A stretch of 35,351 bases of DNA from Desulfuromusa sp. GTDB lineage: Bacteria; Desulfobacterota; Desulfuromonadia; Desulfuromonadales; Geopsychrobacteraceae. Position 1 is the stretch's first letter. Every line of letters begins with the position of its first letter. The stretch is taken from assembly GCA_029933365.1 (NCBI GenBank), contig JAOZOH010000017.1, positions 1 through 35,351 of the forward strand, in the 5' to 3' direction. The translations under genes and the position numbers were made by a program. The notes beneath the pieces were generated by a model. That model searched no databases, had not been told where the DNA came from, and saw only the letters and a list, made by a program, of their open reading frames with translations. Positions 6,815 through 14,627 of this stretch are shown here, one piece after another.

Positions 6815-8131
6815 TTACAATGACCAATAAACTAACCCGGCAGCTTCAATTTCATCACGCTTAAGGATACTCTTCACATCCACAACAACACCTTGACCAT
6901 TGCCATTTTGGCAAAGTGCAGCTAATCGTTCTGCTTTGAGTTCTGCAAATTCTTTGTGGCTCACTGCATAGATCACAGCATCGACTGTTCCGACTACAGA
7001 TAAATCTGTCAGTTCCAATTCGTATTCATGTCGTGTTTCAACAGGATCGGCTAATGGATCATGAATAAGAACCTCTACTCCATAATCCTCAAGCTCATGG
7101 ACGATATCGACCACCTTGGTATTGCGGATATCAGGGACATCCTCTTTAAATGTCAAGCCCAGCACCAGAACCCTTGAGTTTTTAATCACCTTCCCCGACT
7201 TAATCATCTGCTTAATCGTATTTTCGGCAACATACTTACCCATACCGTCATTGATGCGCCGACCAGCAAGAATTACCTGGGGAAGATAACCAATCTGCTC
7301 TGCCTTATGGGTCAGATAGTAGGGATCAACACCAATACAGTGGCCACCAACCAAACCAGGAGTAAACTTGAGGAAGTTCCATTTTGTTCCTGCAGCAGCT
7401 AGCACATCCATGGTTGGAATATCGAGCTTATTAAAAATCAATGCCAGTTCGTTTATCAGTGCGATATTCAGATCACGTTGGGTATTCTCAATAACTTTTG
7501 CCGCTTCAGCCACTTTGATACTTGAAGCACGATGAACTCCGGCAGTTATAACCAGCTCATAAATCTGCGCGACCGTTTCCAGAGTTTCCTGGTCCATCCC
7601 TGAAACAACTTTCATAATTTTTTCAACGGTGTGAACCTTATCACCAGGGTTGATCCGCTCTGGTGAGTAGCCGACTTTAAAATCATCACCACACTTCAAA
7701 CCCGATTCCTGCTCCAGAATAGGGACACAAATATCTTCAGTCACCCCGGGATAAACTGTCGATTCATAAACAATAATTGCACCTTTCTTCAGATTTTGAC
7801 CGATAGTTTCTGAAGCTTTTTCCATAGGCGAAAGATCGGGATTATTATTTTCATCGATGGGAGTTGGTACCGTAACAATGACAAAATCTGCAGACTTTAA
7901 ATCTGCTGCGTTTGTCGTATAGGTAATTTCAGTATTCTGCAGATCAGCACTGGTCAATTCACCAGTTGCATCGTAGCCACTTTTAAGCTGTTCCACCTTT
8001 TTAGTATGAATTTCAAAACCGATGACATCGACTTTTTTACCGAAAGCTGCGGCCAAAGGGAGACCAACGTAACCCAGTCCGACCACTGCTATTTTTGCTT
8101 TCTTTTCTATGATTTGCTTTATTGTTACCAA
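6815..8131 (-). CDS. tviB: UDP-N-acetylhexosamine 6-dehydrogenase (TviB/WbpO-like)
   Basis: NAD-dependent nucleotide-sugar dehydrogenase that oxidises C6 of a UDP-HexNAc to the uronic acid. The N-terminal Rossmann motif is VVGLGYVGLPLA (16-27). TVPTP, ESTVYPGVTE and YSPERINPGD are family signatures. GGHCIGVDPYYL contains the catalytic Cys, and GLTFKEDVPDIRNTK opens the C-terminal domain. At 438 residues it matches the TviB/WbpO branch rather than the UDP-Glc dehydrogenase branch. The start is TTG, supported by AGGAG seven bases upstream, and the encoded MVTIKQIIEKKAKIAVVG is a sensible N-terminus. It makes a precursor for an acidic EPS. The partner epimerase usually encoded beside it is present only as a relic just upstream (8312-8590). 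Confidence 0.92.
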   Translation of the reverse strand: MVTIKQIIEKKAKIAVVGLGYVGLPLAAAFGKKVDVIGFEIHTKKVEQLKSGYDATGELTSADLQNTEITYTTNAADLKSADFVIVTVPTPIDENNNPDLSPMEKASETIGQNLKKGAIIVYESTVYPGVTEDICVPILEQESGLKCGDDFKVGYSPERINPGDKVHTVEKIMKVVSGMDQETLETVAQIYELVITAGVHRASSIKVAEAAKVIENTQRDLNIALINELALIFNKLDIPTMDVLAAAGTKWNFLKFTPGLVGGHCIGVDPYYLTHKAEQIGYLPQVILAGRRINDGMGKYVAENTIKQMIKSGKVIKNSRVLVLGLTFKEDVPDIRNTKVVDIVHELEDYGVEVLIHDPLADPVETRHEYELELTDLSVVGTVDAVIYAVSHKEFAELKAERLAALCQNGNGQGVVVDVKSILKRDEIEAAGLVYWSL

Positions 8132-8154
8132 GGTAATGCTCCTATAATCTTTTT

Positions 8155-8290
8155 ATCCACAGAACACACTGAAATCACTGAAGAAAAATACAATCAAAAT
8201 CATTTCTAAGATTAAGATCTAATCCCATGTTTTGTCTTTAACCCCAAAATGCTTTTAATCTTTCCCTGCTCTTCCGTGTAATCCGTGAAC
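8155..8290. repeat. Type D intergenic repeat
   Basis: ATCCACAGAACACACTGAAA then TCACTGAAGAAAAA at the left is matched in reverse complement, imperfectly, by CTTCCGTGTAATCCGTGAAC at the right. A shorter fragment of the same type lies near 4700-4730. With the relic and the type B copy it fills the 685-bp stretch 8132-8816, which has no intact gene. Confidence 0.55.
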
Positions 8291-8311
8291 ATATAGTTTG
8301 TAATTATGGCT

Positions 8312-8590
8312 TTATTTTCTTAAATACCAATCATAAGTTAATTTTAATTCCAATGCAATAGGATATTGTTTCCGATAGTTCATTTTCTCACAAATTGACC
8401 GATTATCAGCTAATAAATGTTTTATGTCACCAGATCGCAGTTCCATGTAGCTGTGGATGGTCTAAAGGCAGGTTGGTACGTTTTCCGGTGCTGATATTAA
8501 CTAGCACTATTACGGCGTGTTCACGTTCAAGCAATAAATCAACAAGGTGGGAACCGATGCAGTCCCCCCGCCAGTCACCAGTATTTTCAT
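8312..8590 (-). pseudogene. Deleted and frameshifted NAD-dependent UDP-sugar epimerase (WbpP/TviC-like)
   Basis: On the minus strand an AAGGA ribosome site precedes MKILVTGG. The next codons need a -1 shift to continue as CIGSHLVDLLLEREHAV and STGKRTNLPLDHPQLH, a typical extended-SDR N-terminus. After a stop, a further shift gives LRSGDIKHLLADNRS, then YPIALELKLTYDWYLRK and a stop at 8312. This matches the C-terminus of WbpP-type epimerases (RxGDIxHSxAD...LxxTxxWY). About 200 central residues are missing, so the gene cannot be functional. It lies upstream of the TviB-like dehydrogenase, exactly where a TviC/WbpP partner is expected, implying loss of a C4-epimerisation step or its takeover by GalE. 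Confidence 0.85.
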
Positions 8591-8646
8591 CTAGCAATCC
8601 TTATTTTCGACAGGATCAACGGGATAAGGTTTGATCTAAAAAACCA

Positions 8647-8796
8647 TCTCTCGCCCGTTCATTTCATTCACTCAAGACGCAAAGGGCGCAGAGAAAACTA
8701 TTTTAACCGCAACAAACAACCTTTTTTTGTTTAAAACCCGCTATTTTGGTCTTGATTCTGATTCTCTTTGCGATCTCTGTGTCTCTGTGTGAGGAT
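8647..8796. repeat. Type B intergenic repeat, full copy
   Basis: The left half has CTCTCGCCCGTTCATTTC then ACTCAAGACGCAAAGGGCGC. The right half is CTCTTTGCGATCTCTGTGTC then TCTGTGTGAGGATGA. The halves are imperfect inverted repeats around an AT-rich centre. It lies just downstream of the ATPase gene at 8817. Confidence 0.7.
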
Positions 8797-8816
8797 GATT
8801 TTGAGCATATCCATAG

Positions 8817-9959
8817 CTATTTTTTATTGGATTTAAGCCCTAGAGATTCTTGATGTCCTGCTTTCTTGCTATCCACTAAAACAGCCTGCCTTAATCGATC
8901 TATCTGCGCGGAGATTTTTTTCAATTGATCATCAAATTGACCAAACTGACCCTGTTGCTGATTAATCAGATACTCCAGGATACTCCCCTGGCTTGAGAGG
9001 CGTTCAAGAATGGCTTCTTTTTCAGATCTGTTGGCATTAAGTTTTGCGTAGTTTTCTTCAATACGCGCCAAACGGTCATCAAGAGTCGTCGTATTCTGCA
9101 CGGGCTGAGGAACACTTTTTTGCGCTTCAAAATCAGGTTGTTGCAACCTGGATTCTTCAAAAGAAAGTTCATTGATAGCATCGTCTGCCAATGTCATATC
9201 AATCTCACGGGTTTCTTCAACAAAAGCCGACAAAAGGAGAAAGTCACAAATCAAATTGATAAGGCGGGGAATGCCACCACTGAAACGAAAAATCGTATCA
9301 AATACGCCATCGAGAAAAGTTACACAATCACGTTTTCCAACTGTTGCGAGACGGTGATAAACATACTCTTCAGATTCTTCACGGTTAAGTGGGTTCAAAT
9401 GGCAGCTGATGCTGATCCGTTGCCGCAACTGACGCAAAGAAGGCTTGGCGATGATCTGTTTCAATTCCGGCTGCCCAACCAGAATAATCTGAACCATCTT
9501 AAAATCATCTGCTTCGAGATTTGAGAGCAGGCGTATTTCTTCCAGCGCCTCCGCCGAAAGATTCTGTGCTTCATCAATAATGATAATCGGCCGCCGATTA
9601 GAAGTGCATTCCTCCAAGAGAAAATTGTTCAACTCAGTGATCAGTTGAACTTTGTCCTTTCCTTCGGTCTGCAATCCAAAATCACTGTTGATCATGGCAA
9701 TTAACTGGTGACCATCAACCCGGGTATTGAAAATCATCGACAGTGTGACATCTTCGCTAATCTTATTAATAATATCCCGAACCAAGGTGGTTTTACCCGA
9801 GCCAACCTCACCAGTGAGCAAAGTGAAACCTGCATGTTCCTGAACACCATATTGCAAGTAGCTCAGTGCTTTACGGTGCCCTTTACTCAGATAGAGAAAT
9901 TTGGGGTTTGGTAAAAGCTCAAAAGGTTTGGCACTCAGGCCAAAATACTCTGTATACAT
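8817..9959 (-). CDS. EPS/exosortase-A-locus AAA ATPase (ExeA/GspA-like)
   Basis: Cytoplasmic AAA+ ATPase of the ExeA type, found in nearly all exosortase-A EPS loci (the TIGR03015 family as I recall it). The N-terminus MYTEYFGLSAKPFELLPNP is characteristic. Walker A GEVGSGKTT is at residues 50-58, the Walker B and DEAQ segment at 125-132, and a sensor/arginine-finger region with LRQRIS near 180. Residues about 295-365 look like a coiled coil (LDDRLARIEENYAKL and following), giving 380 residues, somewhat longer than the bare ATPase. The role in secretion or polymer assembly is not defined; the guess is energising or regulating the export machinery. It lies downstream of the beta-barrel gene, separated by a type E repeat. 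Confidence 0.9.
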   Translation of the reverse strand: MYTEYFGLSAKPFELLPNPKFLYLSKGHRKALSYLQYGVQEHAGFTLLTGEVGSGKTTLVRDIINKISEDVTLSMIFNTRVDGHQLIAMINSDFGLQTEGKDKVQLITELNNFLLEECTSNRRPIIIIDEAQNLSAEALEEIRLLSNLEADDFKMVQIILVGQPELKQIIAKPSLRQLRQRISISCHLNPLNREESEEYVYHRLATVGKRDCVTFLDGVFDTIFRFSGGIPRLINLICDFLLLSAFVEETREIDMTLADDAINELSFEESRLQQPDFEAQKSVPQPVQNTTTLDDRLARIEENYAKLNANRSEKEAILERLSSQGSILEYLINQQQGQFGQFDDQLKKISAQIDRLRQAVLVDSKKAGHQESLGLKSNKK

Positions 9960-9983
9960 AACAATCTCACAATAAAAAAACTT

Positions 9984-10078
9984 CCCTCTCCCTCAGGGAG
10001 AGGGCTAGGGTGAGGGGGTTACACACGGAAAGCTCCCCCTCATCCGGCCTACGGCCACCTTCTCCCTCATGGAGAAGG
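9984..10078. repeat. Type E intergenic repeat, copy 1 (double hairpin)
   Basis: Two hairpins flank a short spacer: CCCTCTCCCTCAGGGAGAGGG at the left (9984-10004) and CCTTCTCCCTCATGGAGAAGG at the right (10058-10078), with CTCATCCGGCCTACGGCCAC before the second. The same layout is at 24294-24398. It sits between two EPS genes on the minus strand and may affect transcript processing. Confidence 0.8.
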
Positions 10079-10095
10079 AATAATTGGAACCGCCA

Positions 10096-11340
10096 TTAAA
10101 ACCGCACCGTTCCACTTAAAGTTATTATGTTGTTGGTATAGTCTCCACCACTGATATCTGACTCATTGATCCGATATCGATATCCCAGTGATGCCAGAAA
10201 ACGTCGATATTCATAATCAAGAGAAGCCCCTAAAGTAAAACGATCAACTTCTTCATCAGTAATTATGTCATCGTATTCCGCCCGCTCATACTCAGCATCG
10301 AAATTGGCAGTTAATGCCCTTGCGAGTGGTTTGGACAGATCAAAACGGACACCATAGGCCTCATCTTCGCGATTCTGTCGTACATAATCAGAATTATTCC
10401 AGAACAATTCCGTTGAGGCAGTCAGTGACTCTTTCTCATAAGTTGCCCCAAAACTGACTTCCTGTATTTCAGTCAAACCATCTTCCGCCGTCGTGGTAAA
10501 GTCCTGAGAATAGCCCAGAGATAAAGTGACTGGCGCAGAAAGCTGATAAGAAATATCCACCAGCCAATGCGTCCCATCGGTATCAAAACCTGAGTCATAC
10601 TCTACTTCGCTGTAGCCACCTTCGACATAAATGGTGGTGCGCGAACCCAACTGTTGATTTAATCCCAAGGTATAGTCCTGCCGGTCAAATTCATCGGCAT
10701 CATCATCGGACTGATGGAGGGCATAAGCATAGCGAGCAAAGACTTCTGTTGTGGATGATAATTGTTTTGCCAGCGAGAAGCGGCCTTCATGCTCTTCTGC
10801 ATCATTCCCCCTCGAATCAACATAATCAAAGCGATCATAGGTGTAGCCAAAAATTAAAGAGAAAGTTTGGGTAAGCTGCCAACGGTATTCCGGGGTTACC
10901 GTAGAATGGTAAACCGTCGAACGGTTTTCTATATCGTTAAACTCATTATCGTCACGTTCATCAATTGTTTCACGACTGATCGTCTCAGCAAGACGCAAAG
11001 TAAAAGGACGACCACCAAAAAACAATGCCGTCGCATTTGCTCGTTGTACATCCTTGAACTTGTCCAGGTTTTCGTCACTATTGTCCTTGTAGAAACGGTA
11101 GCGCAGTGAGTAATCAACCATCGCCTCAAGTGAGCGATTATCATAATTGAGACTTATCCCCGGCTCAACCGTGGTAATCCAATCCTCTTCCTCGTTATTG
11201 TCGCTCAGAAAAATATTATCATTATATTCTTCTTCCAACGTCAAACAGGGATGGATTTCAAAAGCCGACCATGCATTCATCGCTGAAAACAGGAGGCCAC
11301 ATATTGCTAGCGCGGTAACAAATGATTTTGATAATTTCAT
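10096..11340 (-). CDS. EPS-locus outer-membrane beta-barrel protein
   Basis: An exported beta-barrel of about 414 residues, by position and character the exosortase-A-associated outer-membrane protein (TIGR03016-like). A signal peptide covers about residues 1-25 (MKLSKSFVTALAICGLLFSA then MNAWSA). The mature start has EEEYNDNIFLS, a common opening of such barrels. The rest is alternating hydrophobic/polar strands rich in Tyr, Asp and Glu, and it ends in Phe (SGTVRF), typical of outer-membrane porin-like proteins. The start at 11340 is chosen over 11367 because AAGGA lies seven bases before it and it begins the signal peptide. It probably helps the polymer cross the outer membrane. It follows the tyrosine kinase gene after a 90-bp gap holding a small inverted repeat. 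Confidence 0.85.
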   Translation of the reverse strand: MKLSKSFVTALAICGLLFSAMNAWSAFEIHPCLTLEEEYNDNIFLSDNNEEEDWITTVEPGISLNYDNRSLEAMVDYSLRYRFYKDNSDENLDKFKDVQRANATALFFGGRPFTLRLAETISRETIDERDDNEFNDIENRSTVYHSTVTPEYRWQLTQTFSLIFGYTYDRFDYVDSRGNDAEEHEGRFSLAKQLSSTTEVFARYAYALHQSDDDADEFDRQDYTLGLNQQLGSRTTIYVEGGYSEVEYDSGFDTDGTHWLVDISYQLSAPVTLSLGYSQDFTTTAEDGLTEIQEVSFGATYEKESLTASTELFWNNSDYVRQNREDEAYGVRFDLSKPLARALTANFDAEYERAEYDDIITDEEVDRFTLGASLDYEYRRFLASLGYRYRINESDISGGDYTNNIITLSGTVRF

Positions 11341-11369
11341 AGTCCCATCCTTTTTATTGAAAAGCAAAA

Positions 11370-11409
11370 TTAGGCTGTAGGCTTTACAACCTAACTGCCT
11401 ATAGCCTAA
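11370..11409. repeat. Type F inverted repeat
   Basis: TTAGGCTGTAGGC and GCCTATAGCCTAA form a hairpin with one mismatch over 13 bp and a 14-base loop. It lies between the kinase and beta-barrel genes, inside the transcribed region. No T-run follows on the minus strand, so it is not a classic terminator. Confidence 0.6.
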
Positions 11410-11430
11410 AACCCTATCCCCACCGTCCCC

Positions 11431-12267
11431 TCAATAGTAATAGTCATAACCCTGACTCTTTAAAAATACGTGGGCATCATTATAAACAATTCCTAGAAGA
11501 TTATGCCCTTTTAGGTCCTCAAGTGTTTTAACCACGTCTTCACTCTTGGCCTTACCTTCCCTGACGACAAACAGGATAGCATCTACAATGCCCGCTAAAA
11601 CACCCGCATCAGCAAAAGGAAGTGCCGGAGGAGTATCAAATATGACATACCGTTCAGGGTAACGCTGCTTGAGCTCATTGACAATCTCTTTCATTCGATT
11701 AGACGAGAGCATATCAACCGGATCTTTGACCGCCTCACCAGCAGGCAGAACAACTAAATTGCCAACACCCGTCTTGATCAGAGCCTTTTCGATCGGCAAG
11801 TTATCACGCAAGCAATGAACCAGACCGACCTCAGGATTGATATCCAGATACTTATGTACTGATGGCCGGCGTAAATCAGCATCAACCAGCAACACCGTAT
11901 GATTATGTTCTTTTGCCAGAGAAATCGCCAGATTCAACGCTGTCATCGATTTCCCTTCGTCAGTGAGAGTACTGGTAACCATCACAGTATTAAGGAATTT
12001 TTCACCTTTGGTTAGAGCGATAATGCTCGAACGCAATTTGTTGTATTCCTCGACAACGGCAGTCTTTTCATCCCTGGCAGTCGCCAGCATCAAATTAGTA
12101 ATTTTCAGTGGTACAACATCCAGTAAAGCACTTATTCGTCCAACAACAGAATTGGTTTCTTCCTGACGTTTTTTCAGTCGTTTTTGTCCCGCCGACTCAG
12201 TAAGTTTTTCCACTGGAGACTTGCGCTGACTGGCTGCTTTTTTTATTGCTTCTTCAATTCTACTCAT
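11431..12267 (-). CDS. EPS-locus BY-type tyrosine autokinase
   Basis: Cytoplasmic bacterial tyrosine kinase (TIGR03018-like) that partners the Wzz-type protein to control EPS chain length and export. MSRIEEAIKKA opens the protein. The Walker A region STLTDEGKS ends at K106-S107; the usual PGEGK is here TDEGK. Walker A' LLVDADLRRP is at 126-135 and Walker B VIFDTPP at 208-214. The C-terminal tyrosine cluster (Y274, Y276-278) is the expected autophosphorylation site. At 278 residues it is the stand-alone kinase domain, with the membrane activator in the separate upstream gene. It starts six bases after the chain-length gene, so the pair is cotranscribed. Confidence 0.92.
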   Translation of the reverse strand: MSRIEEAIKKAASQRKSPVEKLTESAGQKRLKKRQEETNSVVGRISALLDVVPLKITNLMLATARDEKTAVVEEYNKLRSSIIALTKGEKFLNTVMVTSTLTDEGKSMTALNLAISLAKEHNHTVLLVDADLRRPSVHKYLDINPEVGLVHCLRDNLPIEKALIKTGVGNLVVLPAGEAVKDPVDMLSSNRMKEIVNELKQRYPERYVIFDTPPALPFADAGVLAGIVDAILFVVREGKAKSEDVVKTLEDLKGHNLLGIVYNDAHVFLKSQGYDYYY

Positions 12268-12273
12268 AAATTA

Positions 12274-13824
12274 TCAACCCAAGAGGCTTTGCAATTTCGT
12301 ATAAAAACTACCCAAATCACCGAAAAAAACTTCATAAGCAAACACCCCGACAAAACACAGCAAATAAAATCCAGAAAAACCAAACAGCATGACATCTTTC
12401 CTAAATTTCCGCCTTAACTGTACTTCATCGGAAATATTTGGGACGACTGCCAAAACATCAATCCCCAAACTATGCAACGTTTCGACATCCCTCACTCGAC
12501 TATCCATATTTTCTAACAAGAAAACCAACCCGAATCCGCAGCCGAATCCCCCAGCGATCGCCAGCAGAAACATTTTAATCATATCCGGAGAAACTGGGGT
12601 TTCGGGGAGGATAGCAGGATCAACAATGCGGAAAGTTGATGCTTTGTTGCCAATCTCCATCTGTTTTGAAACCTCAGACTGTCCCATCCGCGCCAGCAGA
12701 TCATTGTAGATGCTGCGGTAAGAATCACGTTCCTGCATCAAAATACCCAGCTCTTTCTGCGCAGCAGGAACTTCATGTAATTCTTTCTCCCGTTTTGCAA
12801 TAGTTTGCTGTAGATTTTTTTTCCGCGCAGCAATGGAAGAAAGTTCCGTATCCACAGTAAACAACTGCCCTTGCAAGTCCTGATACAATGGATTACGGGA
12901 AGTCATCCGTGTCGTTTCATGACTCGCCTCAGCCTCATCTGGCTGAGATAAACGATATTTTAGCGCTTCTATTTCAGATTTTAACTGGACAACCTCAGGA
13001 TAATTGTCAGTGTAGCGAAGCAGAAGTGTCTTGAGGCGAGTTTCCATCGCGACAAGGCGATTGTCCTCGGCAGTTTCGCTAATGATGTCTACAGTCGGAT
13101 CCAAACTACCCAACTGCTTTTGCAACTGCCCTTTGCGAGCTTGTAAAGTATCCTGTGTCAGCCCAATTTCTTCTATCTGTTGCATCCGTGCTCGAATATC
13201 CGCCAGGGTTGCCCCTTCATCAGTTGAAAAATAGACCCCTTGTTTCTTACGATATGCAATAATTTTATCTTCAGAAGCTTCCAGTTTTTGCTTAAATATA
13301 TCAATCTGATCCTGTAAAAACCTATTGGCCCCATAGGTTTCATCACGTTTTTCTGACAAATTCTCTTCAACATAAAGGCCCACCAAAGTATTAATAAAAT
13401 TTTGTGCAAAATGTGGGTCTTTATCAATGATAGATAAGGTGAAACGATCCATCCGCCGGGTCACGTTAATTTTAGTGCGATCTGATAAGCCTGAGATATA
13501 TTTCTGCTGAACAGCTTTACTCTTTGTAAAAATTTCTGAATCCAGCTTTTCCAAGGTTTTCATAATCATATCACGACTTAAAATCGCAAATTGCAAAACC
13601 CTGACCTTGTCCTCTATATTCGGGGTAATCGCAATTCCTCTAACCAGTTCATCTATCACGTTACTTTCGATAAAAACGGTAGTATCCGCCTGATATTTTT
13701 TGGGTATATAAAAACTATAGGCTCCTATTGCCGTCATGACAGACAATGACACAATAATAAACAGGTATTTATACCTATAGGCAGCATACAGATATTGATA
13801 AATCTGCTTGAGAGTCTCTTTCAT
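12274..13824 (-). CDS. EPS polysaccharide chain-length determinant (Wzz/GNVR family)
   Basis: Inner-membrane polysaccharide co-polymerase (TIGR03007-like). A first membrane helix is at about residues 20-41. A long periplasmic region follows with extended coiled coils at about 165-380. A second helix is near residues 425-450 (MFLLAIAGGFGCGFGLVFLL), then ENMDSRVRD, and a further hydrophobic segment lies at about 480-500. At 516 residues it has the usual length of this EPS family, and it lacks the fused C-terminal kinase, supplied by the next gene. It works with the lipid-linked glycan polymerase and the export channel to set chain length. It lies 12 bp after the export gene. The ribosome site is weak (AGGA some 12 bases before the ATG), consistent with translational coupling. 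Confidence 0.92.
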   Translation of the reverse strand: MKETLKQIYQYLYAAYRYKYLFIIVSLSVMTAIGAYSFYIPKKYQADTTVFIESNVIDELVRGIAITPNIEDKVRVLQFAILSRDMIMKTLEKLDSEIFTKSKAVQQKYISGLSDRTKINVTRRMDRFTLSIIDKDPHFAQNFINTLVGLYVEENLSEKRDETYGANRFLQDQIDIFKQKLEASEDKIIAYRKKQGVYFSTDEGATLADIRARMQQIEEIGLTQDTLQARKGQLQKQLGSLDPTVDIISETAEDNRLVAMETRLKTLLLRYTDNYPEVVQLKSEIEALKYRLSQPDEAEASHETTRMTSRNPLYQDLQGQLFTVDTELSSIAARKKNLQQTIAKREKELHEVPAAQKELGILMQERDSYRSIYNDLLARMGQSEVSKQMEIGNKASTFRIVDPAILPETPVSPDMIKMFLLAIAGGFGCGFGLVFLLENMDSRVRDVETLHSLGIDVLAVVPNISDEVQLRRKFRKDVMLFGFSGFYLLCFVGVFAYEVFFGDLGSFYTKLQSLLG

Positions 13825-13836
13825 AATATCTAGATC

Positions 13837-14625
13837 CTAGAACATGCTTTCTTCGATAAGAACATAATCACCGGGAGAAAGAGCAACATTGCCCTCAATA
13901 TCTTTTCCCTTGCGTACTTTTTCCAAATTAATCCTGATCTTTTTCTTACTCTTCTTAATAATTGTCACCGAATTTTCTTTGGCAAACTCGGTAAACCCTC
14001 CAGCACCTAAAACAGCATCCAGAACTCGCATACCCTCTGTATAATGTATTGGTTGTGGATTTACAACTGCTCCAAGAACATAAACAATGTTGTTCTCATT
14101 GCTGGGAATAAAAATGATATCTTCGGCCTGAAGATCTATATCCTGAGACAGATCGCCATCAAAATAGAGAGCGTAGAAATCTGCCGGCTGTTTTTTGCCA
14201 TTTCGTGAGAGGTAGGCTCTGCGTAAATCTGCAGTACCGAAATTCCCCAACTCACTGAGCAACTTCAGTAATGTCATCCGGTTCGTCATATCAAAAACCC
14301 GCGACAGATTACCGCCCGTAACATAGACCCGGTTATTCCTAATCTCCTGGACAGATACGGTAACAACAGGTTGCTTGATATACTTCTTCATCGCTGTCGC
14401 TATTTTCTTACTCAACGCAACTGGGGCCATCTGATCAGCAAGGATATCACCAACAGCAGGAAGGGTAATTTTTCCATCAGGTCTGACTACGACGGATCGG
14501 CTCATTTCTGGCACACCCCAGACAGCTACCTCCAAAACATCGCCACGGCCAATCAGATAATCTTCAGCAAAACATACTGAAACAGACAAAGCCACAGACA
14601 AACAGATACAAATAAAAATCTTCAT
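13837..14625 (-). CDS. Wza-like EPS export protein
   Basis: Periplasmic/outer-membrane polysaccharide export protein with an N-terminal poly_export domain (YLIGRGDVLEVAVWGVPEMS, then VVRPDGKITLPAVGDI) and two SLBB-like segments (NRVYVTGG and YVLGAVVNPQP). A signal peptide covers about residues 1-20 (ending CFA before EDYLIG). A Cys is present in it, but the lipobox is poor, so lipidation is uncertain. At 262 residues it matches the exosortase-A export family and is shorter than E. coli Wza, lacking its C-terminal barrel-forming helix. GGGAG six bases before the ATG overlaps the end of the sugar-transferase gene. Confidence 0.92.
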   Translation of the reverse strand: MKIFICICLSVALSVSVCFAEDYLIGRGDVLEVAVWGVPEMSRSVVVRPDGKITLPAVGDILADQMAPVALSKKIATAMKKYIKQPVVTVSVQEIRNNRVYVTGGNLSRVFDMTNRMTLLKLLSELGNFGTADLRRAYLSRNGKKQPADFYALYFDGDLSQDIDLQAEDIIFIPSNENNIVYVLGAVVNPQPIHYTEGMRVLDAVLGAGGFTEFAKENSVTIIKKSKKKIRINLEKVRKGKDIEGNVALSPGDYVLIEESMF

Positions 14626-14627
14626 CT

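Noticed and set aside
8395..8634. A 79-codon plus-strand frame
   Set aside because: It is the complement of the epimerase relic, which reads convincingly on the minus strand.
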